Positions 44,536 through 52,799 of a stretch of DNA of 64,000 bases are shown here, piece after piece (the first letter of the stretch is position 1; the number at the start of each line of letters is the position of its first letter). Under the pieces are notes generated by a model. It searched no databases. It had not been told where the DNA came from and was given only the letters and a program-made list of their open reading frames with translations. The stretch comes from Chryseolinea lacunae. Lineage in GTDB: Bacteria > Bacteroidota > Bacteroidia > Cytophagales > Cyclobacteriaceae. Both the position numbers and the translations under genes were made by a program. The stretch is taken from contig NZ_JAERRB010000003.1 of the NCBI RefSeq assembly GCF_016735595.1, positions 299,401 to 363,400 on the forward strand, read 5' to 3'.

Positions 44536-45324
44536 ATGATTTTGAATTTGAACCCTATGACCCTGAAAGGAAACATTCATCACTCCGTTTGTCAATGGTG
44601 CTACGGCGACATACCGTTGGAAGAGCTGGTGCTGGCGGCCAAAGCCATGGGCATCACGTCGGTGGAGTTGCTCACGGCCGACCAATGGTCTGTGGCCCTT
44701 CGTCATGGGCTCACCTGCGCCATGGCCTATGCCAGCCCGATGGGCCTCGAAACCGGCTTCAACGATCTGTCGCTCCACGCGCAATTGTTGAAAGACTATT
44801 CCCTCAACATCCCCAAAGCGGCCGATGCCGGGCTCAAAAACGTGATTTGCTTTTCGGGAAACCGAAACGGATTGAGCGACGAACAAGGTCTGGAGAATTG
44901 CGCGCGCGGATTGGAGCCCGTCCTGAAAGTGGCTGCCAAACACAACATCACCGTGTGCATAGAGTTGCTCAACAGCCGTGTCGATCACATCGACTACCAA
45001 TGCGACCGCACCGAATGGGGCGTGGCCCTCTGCGAAAAACTGGGGTCTGAAAATTTAAAGCTGCTCTACGACGTCTACCACATGCAGATCATGGAGGGCG
45101 ATGTGATTGCCACCATCCGCCGTCACAGCAAATACATCGGTCACTATCACACGGGTGGCGTGCCTGATCGTCATGAGATAGACGAAAGTCAGGAATTGTA
45201 TTATCCCGCCATCATGCGGGCCATTGTGGCATCGGGTTTCACGGGGTTTGTGGCACAGGAGTTCATCCCGGTTCGCGATCCCCTCACATCGCTTCGCGCC
45301 GCGGTGAACCTGTGCGACGTATAA
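44536..45324 (+). CDS. Hydroxypyruvate isomerase-like TIM-barrel protein
   Basis: 262 residues (ATG 44557 is an alternative start giving 255). An AP-endonuclease-2-type TIM barrel of the Hyi family: SVCQWCYGDIPLEELVLAAK, metal ligand Glu in VCIELLNSRVDHIDYQ, LLYDVYHMQIMEGDV, YIGHYHTGGVPDRHEID and FVAQEFIPVRDP with the second Glu. It probably isomerises hydroxypyruvate/tartronate semialdehyde or a related 2-keto sugar acid. It stands alone, convergent with the DUF4097-like gene at 3 bp. The 209-bp gap before it contains nothing recognisable. Confidence 0.88.
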   Translation: MILNLNPMTLKGNIHHSVCQWCYGDIPLEELVLAAKAMGITSVELLTADQWSVALRHGLTCAMAYASPMGLETGFNDLSLHAQLLKDYSLNIPKAADAGLKNVICFSGNRNGLSDEQGLENCARGLEPVLKVAAKHNITVCIELLNSRVDHIDYQCDRTEWGVALCEKLGSENLKLLYDVYHMQIMEGDVIATIRRHSKYIGHYHTGGVPDRHEIDESQELYYPAIMRAIVASGFTGFVAQEFIPVRDPLTSLRAAVNLCDV

Positions 45325-45327
45325 GTG

Positions 45328-46188
45328 CTATTGCGCGCGAAGCTTCACGCGGGCGTCGTCGGCTTTCAGTGTCACTTTAGCCGTGCCGTTGGCCAACGCC
45401 AGGCGCGTGCTGCCTTCGTCTTCATGCAGGGTTTTGAATTTGCCTTCGGTAATCACGCGACCGTCGTCGTGATCAATGTCAAACTCCCCGCCGCCGCTGG
45501 TGATGTTGAGCGAGATCTGTCCATCCTGCGACTTCATCCAGTAGTTGCCGTCGTTGGCCAGCGAGGTTTCAATGATAAGGTCGCCATCGTCGATGTCGGC
45601 ATGAATAGACGTGAAGTTGGCTTTGTAGATTTCCACATCGGCATCGTCGCCATCCACCTCCAGCTTGCCGCGACCCTGATCCATGCGGATGTCGCCGTCG
45701 TCGAGTCTGAATTCAAAACTGTCGCCCTTGCATCCGGCCAGTTCGGCGTCTGCATCGTCCATGTGCAACGCAATGGCACCGTTCACATTTTTGATGTAGT
45801 AGTCGCCGTCGTCGCCATCAATTTTCAGGCTCACACCCTCTGGCAGCTCCACGTCGATGCGATATTCTTCGGAGTAGTAGCCGATGGCCGTCACATGCGC
45901 GCTTTTCTGTTTTTCCTTAATCGACAAATTGCCGTTCGCTTCGTTCACGTCCACATGAAAACTCTCCTCGCCCCACGAAAATCCTTTCGTCGTAACGGTG
46001 CGGTCTATCTTCACGTGTGCGTTGGTTCGTGTCGACCCCGTAATAAAAACCTTGGCGTCGGAAATCTGCATTTCCAGCAATCCGTTTTTTCCAATCGTAT
46101 ATTCTTTGTCGAGGTGAAAGTTGCCATCGCCGGCAAAGAGATTGGAAGCCAGCGTGAGCACAACAAGCGTGAAGATGAGGTTTTTCAT
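45328..46188 (-). CDS. DUF4097-like secreted beta-helix protein, Asp-rich
   Basis: 286 residues from ATG 46188 with signal peptide MKNLIFTLVVLTLASNLFAG. The mature chain is a series of ~18-22-residue strand-turn units, each with an Asp-rich turn: KIDGDDGDYYI, HMDDADAEL, RLDDGDIRM, EVDGDDADVEI, ADIDDGDLII, DIDHDDGRVI, KADDARVKL. This is the DUF4097 / 'putative adhesin' style of a right-handed beta-helix; Asp clusters at equivalent turns suggest stacked Ca2+ binding. Likely periplasmic or surface. Function unknown. Confidence 0.78.
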   Translation of the reverse strand: MKNLIFTLVVLTLASNLFAGDGNFHLDKEYTIGKNGLLEMQISDAKVFITGSTRTNAHVKIDRTVTTKGFSWGEESFHVDVNEANGNLSIKEKQKSAHVTAIGYYSEEYRIDVELPEGVSLKIDGDDGDYYIKNVNGAIALHMDDADAELAGCKGDSFEFRLDDGDIRMDQGRGKLEVDGDDADVEIYKANFTSIHADIDDGDLIIETSLANDGNYWMKSQDGQISLNITSGGGEFDIDHDDGRVITEGKFKTLHEDEGSTRLALANGTAKVTLKADDARVKLRAQ

Positions 46189-46301
46189 GGGCAGGTAGGG
46201 ATTATAAACATAAGACGCAGAAGACCTGCGAGAGGTTGCACATGAAAAAGACCTGCCAGGCACGAAGCCCAACAGGTCTGATTCTACCTGTAAAGAGATC
46301 T

Positions 46302-46853
46302 TTAGTTCGAAGCGTCTTCGGCGTCTGCCTTCTTGATTTCTTCGTCGATAATTTTTTCAATCACTTCGCGCTGGCGCTCGTCAATGGTCTGGTCGGTTTT
46401 GGCTTGTTTCTTCAAAAAGCGGAACATGGCGTTCTTCTTTATTTCGTAGGCCATAAAAACCGTGTATTCGTTTTCCTTCTCGTTAAAAAATTTCTTCTCC
46501 CCGATTTTGCGCAGGTCGCTGATGTTAGTGTTCATCACCTGGCGCACCAGGCTTTGAAATTTGTCGGCCACATCGGCAGCCTTTTCGTTTTCGGTTTGCC
46601 CTAGATATTGGTCGGCCACTTGTTTGACGGTGGTGTTCACCTGACCGGCCAGCTGGGCCTTGGCTTCCAGGTCGGCCTTGGCGCGGGCAATGTTGTCTTG
46701 CGAGCTGGTGCCTTTGCCGGTGCCGCGAAAAAACCGGTTGTTCGATTCATAGGCATTGCCCTGAAATGGCTCCTTCACTTTCTTACCAAATGGACTCGAA
46801 GAGCAGGCGGCCAGAAATAAAGCTACGGCCAGTAGCGAACAGACGGATTTCAT
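46302..46853 (-). CDS. LPP20-like lipoprotein
   Basis: 183 residues with lipoprotein signal MKSVCSLLAVALFLAAC (Cys17). The mature part contains the LPP20-type core ARAKADLEAKAQLAGQVNTTVKQVADQYL and a C-terminal charged helix (DERQREVIEKIIDEEIKKADAED). A TACTTTTG -7 box lies at 46879-46886. Related proteins are envelope lipoproteins of unknown function in many Gram-negatives. Single gene. Confidence 0.72.
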   Translation of the reverse strand: MKSVCSLLAVALFLAACSSSPFGKKVKEPFQGNAYESNNRFFRGTGKGTSSQDNIARAKADLEAKAQLAGQVNTTVKQVADQYLGQTENEKAADVADKFQSLVRQVMNTNISDLRKIGEKKFFNEKENEYTVFMAYEIKKNAMFRFLKKQAKTDQTIDERQREVIEKIIDEEIKKADAEDASN

Positions 46854-47016
46854 AGAGGTGTCCCGTTTAAAACCGCAGCAAAAGTACGAAAAATTGTGCC
46901 AGAGTAGCTCCGTTCATCCCAGACATTACGGGAAGGTAAACACACCAACACTACGCCCGTAAAATCGCCCTATCCCTTTCACAAATAACCACTTATGCGT
47001 TTCGGATGCGATTGGA

Positions 47017-47730
47017 TCACGCCTGCCGGCGCACTATCACCTGCCATCGAAACGCCCATTTCCAGCGGATGGAGTAGTTTTTCAGCCCTGCATCTTCGAG
47101 GCACTGCACCAGTTCTCCTTTCGTGAACGCACGCAAAACCGACAACGGCGCATCAAACTGCACCATGGACGAACGCGAAAACCAGCGCGTCAGGAACTTA
47201 ATAGAGTAATAGGCCAGTGGATGCCGGTGAATGTCGTTGATGATGAAGCCCACCCGCACCTGGCCGTTGAGCTTTCGAAAAAACTCAGTGAGCTGCTGTT
47301 GTGTGAAGTGATGATAGAAGAGGGTGCCTATCACAATATCAAAATGTCGTTCGGCAAATGCGGGCGCAAAGATGTTCAGCGCTTCCAGTTTGATCTGTGG
47401 CCACTTCGCCAGGTTGTGCTTTGCCGCCCGAATAATGTAGGGATTGGCGTCGATGCCCGTGAGCGATACGGCAAGATTTTTTCTTCTGGCCCACGCATCA
47501 ATCAGCGCCAGCATGTCGCCCCGGCCACAGCCTAAGTCAGCGATGTGAATCGTTTCGTTGGCCGAAAGATTTTTTGTCAACGCATCAAGGGCCGCAAAGG
47601 TCACCGCGTTTCCGCCAAGCCACTTGTTGATGATCTCCAGCTCGTGCAACGTCTTGTCCATCAGTTCGCCGGCATAGTCAAGGTCGTCCATGATCTCAAC
47701 CTCGGCAGAACGTTTGGAAAAGTCGGGCAT
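47017..47730 (-). CDS. SAM-dependent methyltransferase of the type III PKS operon
   Basis: 237 residues, class I Rossmann methyltransferase. SAM-binding motif HIADLGCGRGDMLALID (~75-90), GIDANPYIIRAAKHN (motif II) and DIVIGTLFYHHFTQQQL (motif IV). It begins 4 bp after the stop of the type III polyketide synthase, so the two are one operon. By analogy with SrsB, the O/C-methyltransferase acting on alkylresorcinols, it probably methylates the polyketide's phenol or quinone ring. The N-terminal segment KRSAEVEIMDDLDYAGELM is the usual start of this subfamily. Confidence 0.88.
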   Translation of the reverse strand: MPDFSKRSAEVEIMDDLDYAGELMDKTLHELEIINKWLGGNAVTFAALDALTKNLSANETIHIADLGCGRGDMLALIDAWARRKNLAVSLTGIDANPYIIRAAKHNLAKWPQIKLEALNIFAPAFAERHFDIVIGTLFYHHFTQQQLTEFFRKLNGQVRVGFIINDIHRHPLAYYSIKFLTRWFSRSSMVQFDAPLSVLRAFTKGELVQCLEDAGLKNYSIRWKWAFRWQVIVRRQA

Positions 47731-47734
47731 CGCT

Positions 47735-48838
47735 CTAGTGGGTTTCTATTTTCAGGATCATGCTCTCCAAGGTCAAGCCCGGGCCAAACGCGAAGCTCAG
47801 AATGTGTTGGCCATGGTGTTCGTGTGTCAGCTTTCCAACAATGTCGTGCAACACAAACAGCACTGTGGGCGACGACATGTTGCCAAATTGATTCAACACC
47901 CGGTAGGCCGGCTCGTTGGCGATTTTGTCGAGGCCTAACGCCTGCTCTATGCTCTCCAAGATTTTTTTGCCTCCCGGGTGGATCGCAAAAAATTGAATAT
48001 CGGCAAGCTGCTTATCAATACGTTCCAATAGCGAGGCCGTGAGCCGGGCAATGCCACTCTTTATTATATCCGGCACATAGGTCGACAGTTTCATTTCAAA
48101 ACCCAGATCGCCAATGGCCCACGCCATGTCGTTCTCTCCCTCCATGGCCAGTTCGTTACAAAAACTTTCGGGGCGCAAGCTCAACGAGGCCGTGGTCTGC
48201 GCTTCCATCAGCAACGCCGCCGAGCCGTCGGCAAAGAGCGCGTTGGCCAGCAGGTTGTCGTCTGTGGCCACTTTTTGAAAATGCAGACTACACAACTCTG
48301 TGCACACCACCAGCACCTTGGCATGGGGATCTGATTTGCAAAACGCGTCGGCCACTTTCATGGCGTTGAAGGCCGCATAACATCCCATAAAGTTTATGCC
48401 CGTGCGTTGAACTTGTGTGGACAGACCCAGCGCTTTCACCAGGTCCACGTCAAGGCCGGGTGCATACATGCCGGTGCAGCAAACCACAATGAGGTGTGTT
48501 ATCGATTTCACATCAAACCCCGGACGTTGCTGCAACATGTTGCGAATGGAAGCGGTGCTCAACGTCAACGCATGTTTTCGGAAAGTTTCCAATCGTTTGG
48601 CGGTCGACGGAAAGGGTTCGAAGTCTTCGGCATTGCTATAGAACGTGAACCCGTTGTCGCGTCCATAGTCGTCAAGCACCGAGTGGCGATGGGCGATGCC
48701 GCTGGCATTGAAGATGGCCCTGAGGCGGCGGCTGTCTTCATACGACAACTGCATGGCACGCACCATGAAGTCGGCGATTTGTGTTTGCGTGAATCGATGA
48801 GGAGGATTGGCGGTTCCGATGGCGGTGATGTGGCTCAT
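47735..48838 (-). CDS. Type III polyketide synthase (chalcone/stilbene synthase family)
   Basis: 367 residues from ATG 48838. Catalytic triad intact: Cys153 in GINFMGCYAAFNAMK, His287 in FFAIHPGGKKILES, Asn320 in LNQFGNMSSPTVLFVL. The N-terminal ITAIGTANPPHRFTQTQIADFM and C-terminal LSFAFGPGLTLESM (family GFGPG) also fit. It condenses a starter acyl-CoA with malonyl-CoA into a phenolic ring such as an alkylresorcinol or alkylpyrone. First gene of an operon with the methyltransferase, divergent from the UbiA gene by 75 bp. Confidence 0.95.
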   Translation of the reverse strand: MSHITAIGTANPPHRFTQTQIADFMVRAMQLSYEDSRRLRAIFNASGIAHRHSVLDDYGRDNGFTFYSNAEDFEPFPSTAKRLETFRKHALTLSTASIRNMLQQRPGFDVKSITHLIVVCCTGMYAPGLDVDLVKALGLSTQVQRTGINFMGCYAAFNAMKVADAFCKSDPHAKVLVVCTELCSLHFQKVATDDNLLANALFADGSAALLMEAQTTASLSLRPESFCNELAMEGENDMAWAIGDLGFEMKLSTYVPDIIKSGIARLTASLLERIDKQLADIQFFAIHPGGKKILESIEQALGLDKIANEPAYRVLNQFGNMSSPTVLFVLHDIVGKLTHEHHGQHILSFAFGPGLTLESMILKIETH

Positions 48839-48913
48839 GCATTTCAATATATTCCAAAAAACTATAATTTAGGTACGGCAGTTCTTAGCTTGAGGAAATT
48901 TAATTTTTCAGAC

Positions 48914-49798
48914 ATGTTTTCTTCGTCTTCGTGGTTGCACATGCGCATACCCTTTTCATATTTTTTGATGCCCGTGTTTCTCTTCAGCCTCGCCGTGTCT
49001 CCTAATAACAGCATGACCGGGCCAGTGTTATGGACCTTCGTGCTGGTGCACCTATTCCTCTATCCGGCAAGCAACGGTTACAACAGCTATTTCGACAAAG
49101 ATGAAAAAAGCATCGGTGGTCTCAAGAACCCGCCACCGGTAAATAAAGGTCTCTATTATCTCTCGCTTTTGTTCGACACCATTGCGATTGTGTTGGGTGG
49201 GCTTATGATTAACATCACGTTTGCCGTTATGTTACTTGTCTACGGACTGGTGTCGAAAGCCTACAGTCACCCGGCGGTTCGGTTAAAGAAATATCCCATC
49301 GGTGGCTGGCTTGTGGCGGGTATGTTCCAGGGGTTCTTCACGTTTCTGATGTGCTACGTAGGCATCAACAAGTTTTCCCTCGACACCACCTTTCGCCTCT
49401 CGGTGCTCATCCCCGCCGCACTGTCAACACTCATGCTTTGGGGAAACTATCCCATGACCCAGATCTATCAGCACGAAGAAGACAGCAAGCGCGGCGACAA
49501 AACACTGAGTCTCCTGTTGGGCATCCGCGGAACATTCTATTTTGTGGGCGCCGTGTTTGGCCTGGTCACACTGGCGTTTGTGCTCTACTTCAACGCCTAT
49601 TTCGCACCCCACTATGCCTTGACCTTTTTGATCGCACTCGCCCCGGTAGTAGTCTATTTTCTCTATTGGTTTGTCCAGGCCTACCGTGATGAAACCCAGG
49701 CCAACTACCAGCACACCATGTGGTTGAATTTCATTTCTGCGACATGTCTCAATGGCTTTTTCCTCTACCTCACCTTGTCCACAATGAACCTACTATAA
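48914..49798 (+). CDS. UbiA family prenyltransferase
   Basis: 294 residues from ATG 48914 (an upstream in-frame extension only reads antisense through the PKS gene). Eight or nine transmembrane helices. The two Asp-rich motifs that bind prenyl diphosphate through Mg2+ are visible: NSYFDKDEKSIGG (~65) and QIYQHEEDSKRGDKTLSL (~190). It attaches an isoprenoid chain to an aromatic acceptor in the inner membrane. Lying head-to-head with the type III PKS, it most likely prenylates the PKS product; a general quinone role (MenA/UbiA) is the alternative. Confidence 0.88.
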   Translation: MFSSSSWLHMRIPFSYFLMPVFLFSLAVSPNNSMTGPVLWTFVLVHLFLYPASNGYNSYFDKDEKSIGGLKNPPPVNKGLYYLSLLFDTIAIVLGGLMINITFAVMLLVYGLVSKAYSHPAVRLKKYPIGGWLVAGMFQGFFTFLMCYVGINKFSLDTTFRLSVLIPAALSTLMLWGNYPMTQIYQHEEDSKRGDKTLSLLLGIRGTFYFVGAVFGLVTLAFVLYFNAYFAPHYALTFLIALAPVVVYFLYWFVQAYRDETQANYQHTMWLNFISATCLNGFFLYLTLSTMNLL

Positions 49799-49806
49799 AA
49801 AAGAAA

Positions 49807-49833
49807 GGCCGGCGATCATTTCTGTCGCCGGCC
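49807..49833. terminator. Terminator between UbiA and MFS genes
   Basis: GGCCGGCGA (49807-49815) pairs with TCGCCGGCC (49825-49833) around a 9-nt loop; TTCTTTTATAAAA follows on the plus strand. It lies between two convergent genes. Confidence 0.87.
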
Positions 49834-49864
49834 GCTGTTCTTTTATAAAATTATTGTTCCGTGT

Positions 49865-51160
49865 TTATGAAGGTGCTACTTCAGGCTCCACACTTGCCAC
49901 CGGGGCAGATTTAGGAGGAGCGGCTGCCAGTTTTTGTGACACATACTGGTCAAGGAAATACATCATCACAATCGTGATCAGTGTGGCGCCCACCACTACA
50001 TAGCCCAGCGTTCCGTAGTGGTCCAGCTTTCCGTTGCTGTTCTGCACCACAATGAGTCCGGCGACAAACGTGGCAATGCCACCCGAAATTTGCTGAACCG
50101 ACGAGTTCACGCTCATGAAGGCTCCACGATCCAAAGGCTCGGGCACGGCCGAAATGAGCGCCGACGACGAGATCATACGCGAAGATACTCCGGTGAACAT
50201 GAGCACGCTGATGACGATCACCAACCAAAGCGGAGTGATGCCAAGGTTGCAGTAGAAAATCACCACCACCGCCGTCCAGAGCGATCCCAACACAAACACT
50301 TTATACTTGCCCATAGAGTCGCTCAGCTTCCCAATGAAAGGACCTGCGGCCATGGAAAATAGTCCCGTGATGATGTAGATCAGCGGCAAATAGTCTTTGC
50401 TGATGCCAAGGTTGTTCACGCTAAACGCGCTGCCAAACGGCAGCAGCATGAAACCGCCCGTAGCCAGCAGCGTGGTGGCCGCAAAGGCCTTGGCATATTC
50501 CGGACGGGTAACCGTTTGGAAAAGATGCTTGAAGGCGTTTCGCTGCACTTTGTTGTGCAGGTGAGTGTCTACAGGTTTCATATACAACACGATGAGCACG
50601 CCCACAATAAGGCTCACTATCACAATAACCACGAAAGGCAAATGCCAGTCCCAGCGATTGGCCAGGTAGAATCCAAGTGGAATGCCCAGCACCTGGCTGC
50701 CGGCAAATGCCATCTGCACAAAGCCCATCACACGGCCACGCACTTCCATTCTGAACAAGTCGGTGATAATGGCAAAACTCACGGAGCCAATCACACCACC
50801 AAAAATGCCGGTGAAGATGCGTGCCAGCAACAGTGAATAATAGTCTTGCGCCAGCGCACAAAACACAGTGCCTACCACAAAGCCCACATAAAAAAACATG
50901 AGCAACTTCTTGCGGTCATATTTGTCGGCAAAGCCAGCCGCGAGCAATCCGGACACGCCGGCGCTAATGGCATAGCCCGACACCACCATGGCGAATTGGG
51001 CGGGAGTGATTTTTAATGTCGGCATGAGTATGGCGCCCAGCGGCGACAACACCATGAAATCCAGAATCACAGTGAACTGGAGTGTTGCCAGAATAGCGAT
51101 AATAAATACTTCGTAGGATGTAAATATTTTTGGTTTTTCAGGGATAGCGGTTTTTGTCAT
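49865..51160 (-). CDS. MFS transporter (drug/metabolite exporter type)
   Basis: 431 residues, twelve transmembrane helices. MFS signature GFADKYDRKKLLMFFYVGF between helices 2 and 3, LLLARIFTGIFGGVIGSVSFAIITD in helix 4 (read in two pieces), and a second half beginning near residue 215. It is an exporter-type MFS of the Bcr/AraJ kind. The HMA-like gene ends 7 bp upstream and the TetR operator copy at 51483-51502 precedes both, so this is the regulated efflux pump of the tetR module. Confidence 0.93.
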   Translation of the reverse strand: MTKTAIPEKPKIFTSYEVFIIAILATLQFTVILDFMVLSPLGAILMPTLKITPAQFAMVVSGYAISAGVSGLLAAGFADKYDRKKLLMFFYVGFVVGTVFCALAQDYYSLLLARIFTGIFGGVIGSVSFAIITDLFRMEVRGRVMGFVQMAFAGSQVLGIPLGFYLANRWDWHLPFVVIVIVSLIVGVLIVLYMKPVDTHLHNKVQRNAFKHLFQTVTRPEYAKAFAATTLLATGGFMLLPFGSAFSVNNLGISKDYLPLIYIITGLFSMAAGPFIGKLSDSMGKYKVFVLGSLWTAVVVIFYCNLGITPLWLVIVISVLMFTGVSSRMISSSALISAVPEPLDRGAFMSVNSSVQQISGGIATFVAGLIVVQNSNGKLDHYGTLGYVVVGATLITIVMMYFLDQYVSQKLAAAPPKSAPVASVEPEVAPS

Positions 51161-51167
51161 GTTTTTT

Positions 51168-51398
51168 CTAATCAGTTAATTCTTCACAGTGATACCCGCA
51201 CTGCCTCACCAGTGAAATGATTTCGATGGAGGCGATGCGGTGCGCTTCCACACGCAACACATTATCCACATCTTCCACATCCACACTCCATTTTTTTATG
51301 CGGGATTCTTCACCTAGAACGGGTGAAATTTTCTTTACGTCGTGATCGAGGCTAATGTTGGTTTTGAATACGTGAACGTCGGGGGTAGCTTCTGTCAT
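51168..51398 (-). CDS. HMA-like small protein without metal-binding cysteines
   Basis: 76 residues from ATG 51398; the longer frame to 51500 would start inside the operator and is rejected. It has a ferredoxin-like heavy-metal-associated pattern: VHVFKTNISLDHDVKKISPVL, WSVDVEDVDNVLRVEA, IEIISLVRQCGYHCEEL. The GMxCxxC metal loop of copper chaperones is absent (here TNISLDHDVK). Two cysteines survive near the C-terminus (QCGYHCEE). It is co-transcribed with the MFS exporter and may bind its substrate or modulate it. Confidence 0.78.
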   Translation of the reverse strand: MTEATPDVHVFKTNISLDHDVKKISPVLGEESRIKKWSVDVEDVDNVLRVEAHRIASIEIISLVRQCGYHCEELTD

Positions 51399-51482
51399 AG
51401 GCGTACCCTTTGCAGGGTGGTTAAATGAGCCAGGTTTATTATTTCCATACGCGCTAGTTCTCGCATGGGTTGCATTTTTTGT

Positions 51483-51502
51483 AGATAAATGAATGTTCAT
51501 TC
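51483..51502. promoter_or_regulatory. Predicted TetR operator upstream of the HMA-like/MFS operon
   Basis: The inverted repeat GAATG-TT-CATTC (51491-51502) lies in a 20-bp block (51483-51502) identical to one upstream of tetR (52119-52138). It is 85 bp before the HMA-like ATG, immediately followed on the minus strand by TATCTACA where the tetR copy has TATCTTTG. Confidence 0.75.
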
Positions 51503-51520
51503 TTTTTGATTAAGAAAAAA

Positions 51521-52108
51521 TTATTTTTTCAGGGCCCGCACCACCACTTCAAACGCTTCGCGCATGCGCTCTTCGGTTAATGAAAACTTCCTGCCGGCAA
51601 GTGACTTCTTCGACATGTGAAATTTGATGAGTGTATAGAGCGGTCCATAGGCGATTGCCCAAAACACTTCCAATGGAAACTCGCGCAGCTCGCCGCGTTC
51701 AATGGCATTGCAAAAAAACGACTCCATCGCCGCCTTGAACTTCGTGATCTTGATGTCTTTGTGATTCACCAGCGGAGAGCTGCGAAACTGTTCCATAAAC
51801 AAAATATGGTGCGGGTATTTCACATGATGGTTGAACCGGTTCTTCCACTGCAACCACAAGCCATCTTCAAACGACATCTCAGGATCAAATCCTTTCAAGG
51901 TGTTGTCCGTAAACACCTCGTCCACGGTCATGTAGAGCTGGTTCAAAAGATCTTCGCGATTCTTGAAATACAAATAGATGGTGGCCGGCGACACGTTGGC
52001 GGCCTTCGCCAGCTTTTGCATGCTCAGGCCGTCGAAACCCACTTTCACAATCATCTCAATTGCTTTTTCGCGGATGGCCTGTTCTTTTAATTCGTCGCGT
52101 ACTCTCAT
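51521..52108 (-). CDS. TetR/AcrR family transcriptional regulator
   Basis: 195 residues. N-terminal HTH: AIEMIVKVGFDGLSMQKLAKAANVSPATIYLYFKNREDLL (in pieces), fully typical of TetR DNA-binding domains; the ligand domain (~55-195) is divergent as usual. It should repress itself and the HMA-like/MFS operon through the repeated GAATG-TT-CATTC sites, releasing DNA when an export substrate binds. The -7 box TATCTTTG ends 7 nt before its ATG and the operator sits directly upstream of that box. The AHSA1-domain gene lies upstream on the same strand. Confidence 0.92.
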   Translation of the reverse strand: MRVRDELKEQAIREKAIEMIVKVGFDGLSMQKLAKAANVSPATIYLYFKNREDLLNQLYMTVDEVFTDNTLKGFDPEMSFEDGLWLQWKNRFNHHVKYPHHILFMEQFRSSPLVNHKDIKITKFKAAMESFFCNAIERGELREFPLEVFWAIAYGPLYTLIKFHMSKKSLAGRKFSLTEERMREAFEVVVRALKK

Positions 52109-52115
52109 GAGGCCT

Positions 52116-52144
52116 CAAAGATAAATGAATGTTCATTCACTTAT
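52116..52144 (-). promoter_or_regulatory. tetR promoter with embedded operator
   Basis: TATCTTTG (52123-52116, minus) matches TAnnTTTG. Immediately upstream is an 11-bp imperfect inverted repeat around TT (ATAAATGAATG / CATTCACTTAT, 52121-52144), which partly overlaps the box. Repressor binding there would block polymerase. Transcription would start within about 7 nt of the tetR ATG. Confidence 0.75.
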
Positions 52145-52186
52145 AAAGGTCCGCACAAAAATTTTTTTCAGGCCTCCGGAAATGGT

Positions 52187-52214
52187 GAAAAGAAGGCTCT
52201 CAAGCCTTCTTTTC
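52187..52214 (-). terminator. Perfect 12-bp hairpin at the end of the AHSA1 gene
   Basis: GAAAAGAAGGCT (52187-52198), loop CTCA, AGCCTTCTTTTC (52203-52214). The stem overlaps the last four codons and stop. A clear T-run does not follow at once, so it may be a stabilising 3' end or weak terminator before tetR. Confidence 0.5.
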
Positions 52215-52643
52215 CATTAAATCCTTTAGCGTGTTCAAAACCTTGGTCCAGTTTTGCTCGCTGTGTTTTTTCTGTTTTTCGGTCTCCACACCATCTTGTG
52301 TCACCGTCAAAAGCGTTGCCGCATCGTCGGGCGTGAGGATGTAGGACACGTTGTGATAGTTTTCGGGCAGGTCGGGTGTGCCATTCATCGAACTCCAATA
52401 GGTGTAGCGCAACAGGCGGTTTGGTTCATACACCAGAATGCTGCCCTTGTCTTCATACGACTTTCCTTCCCACTCCCCCTTGAAGATTATGGCGCTACCA
52501 ACGGTCCAGTCCGATTCTGTTTGCGTTCCAAACAAATACTTCTTGATGATCGACGGGGTGACGAGTGCTTTCCAGACTTCGCTCACAGGAGCATCGATGC
52601 GCACGGTGGCGTTGGCAGTCATATTCAGTTTTACCGTTTCCAT
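52200..52643 (-). CDS. SRPBCC / AHSA1-domain protein
   Basis: 147 residues from ATG 52643. START-like fold with typical motifs: ATVRIDAPVSEVWKALVTPSIIKKYLFGT (in pieces), SAIIFKGEWEGKSYEDKG, LRYTYWSSMNG and ILTPDDAATLLTVTQDGV. Such proteins bind hydrophobic ligands or act as Hsp90 co-chaperone-like domains. It precedes tetR on the same strand by ~91 bp and could belong to the same response, but there is no operator before it. Confidence 0.87.
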   Translation of the reverse strand: METVKLNMTANATVRIDAPVSEVWKALVTPSIIKKYLFGTQTESDWTVGSAIIFKGEWEGKSYEDKGSILVYEPNRLLRYTYWSSMNGTPDLPENYHNVSYILTPDDAATLLTVTQDGVETEKQKKHSEQNWTKVLNTLKDLMEKKA

Positions 52644-52799
52644 GATGTGTTGTTTTGGTGAACATTTCATTTAAACACGACAGGCATGTCTACATAGATT
52701 AACTCCCGCGGCTGCGAAGAGTTCGCCCATTCACCGACGTTTTCAACAGAAAGGGCCAGTCTCCTGGCCCTCCATATAAATATCATGTCTGAAAAAAAT

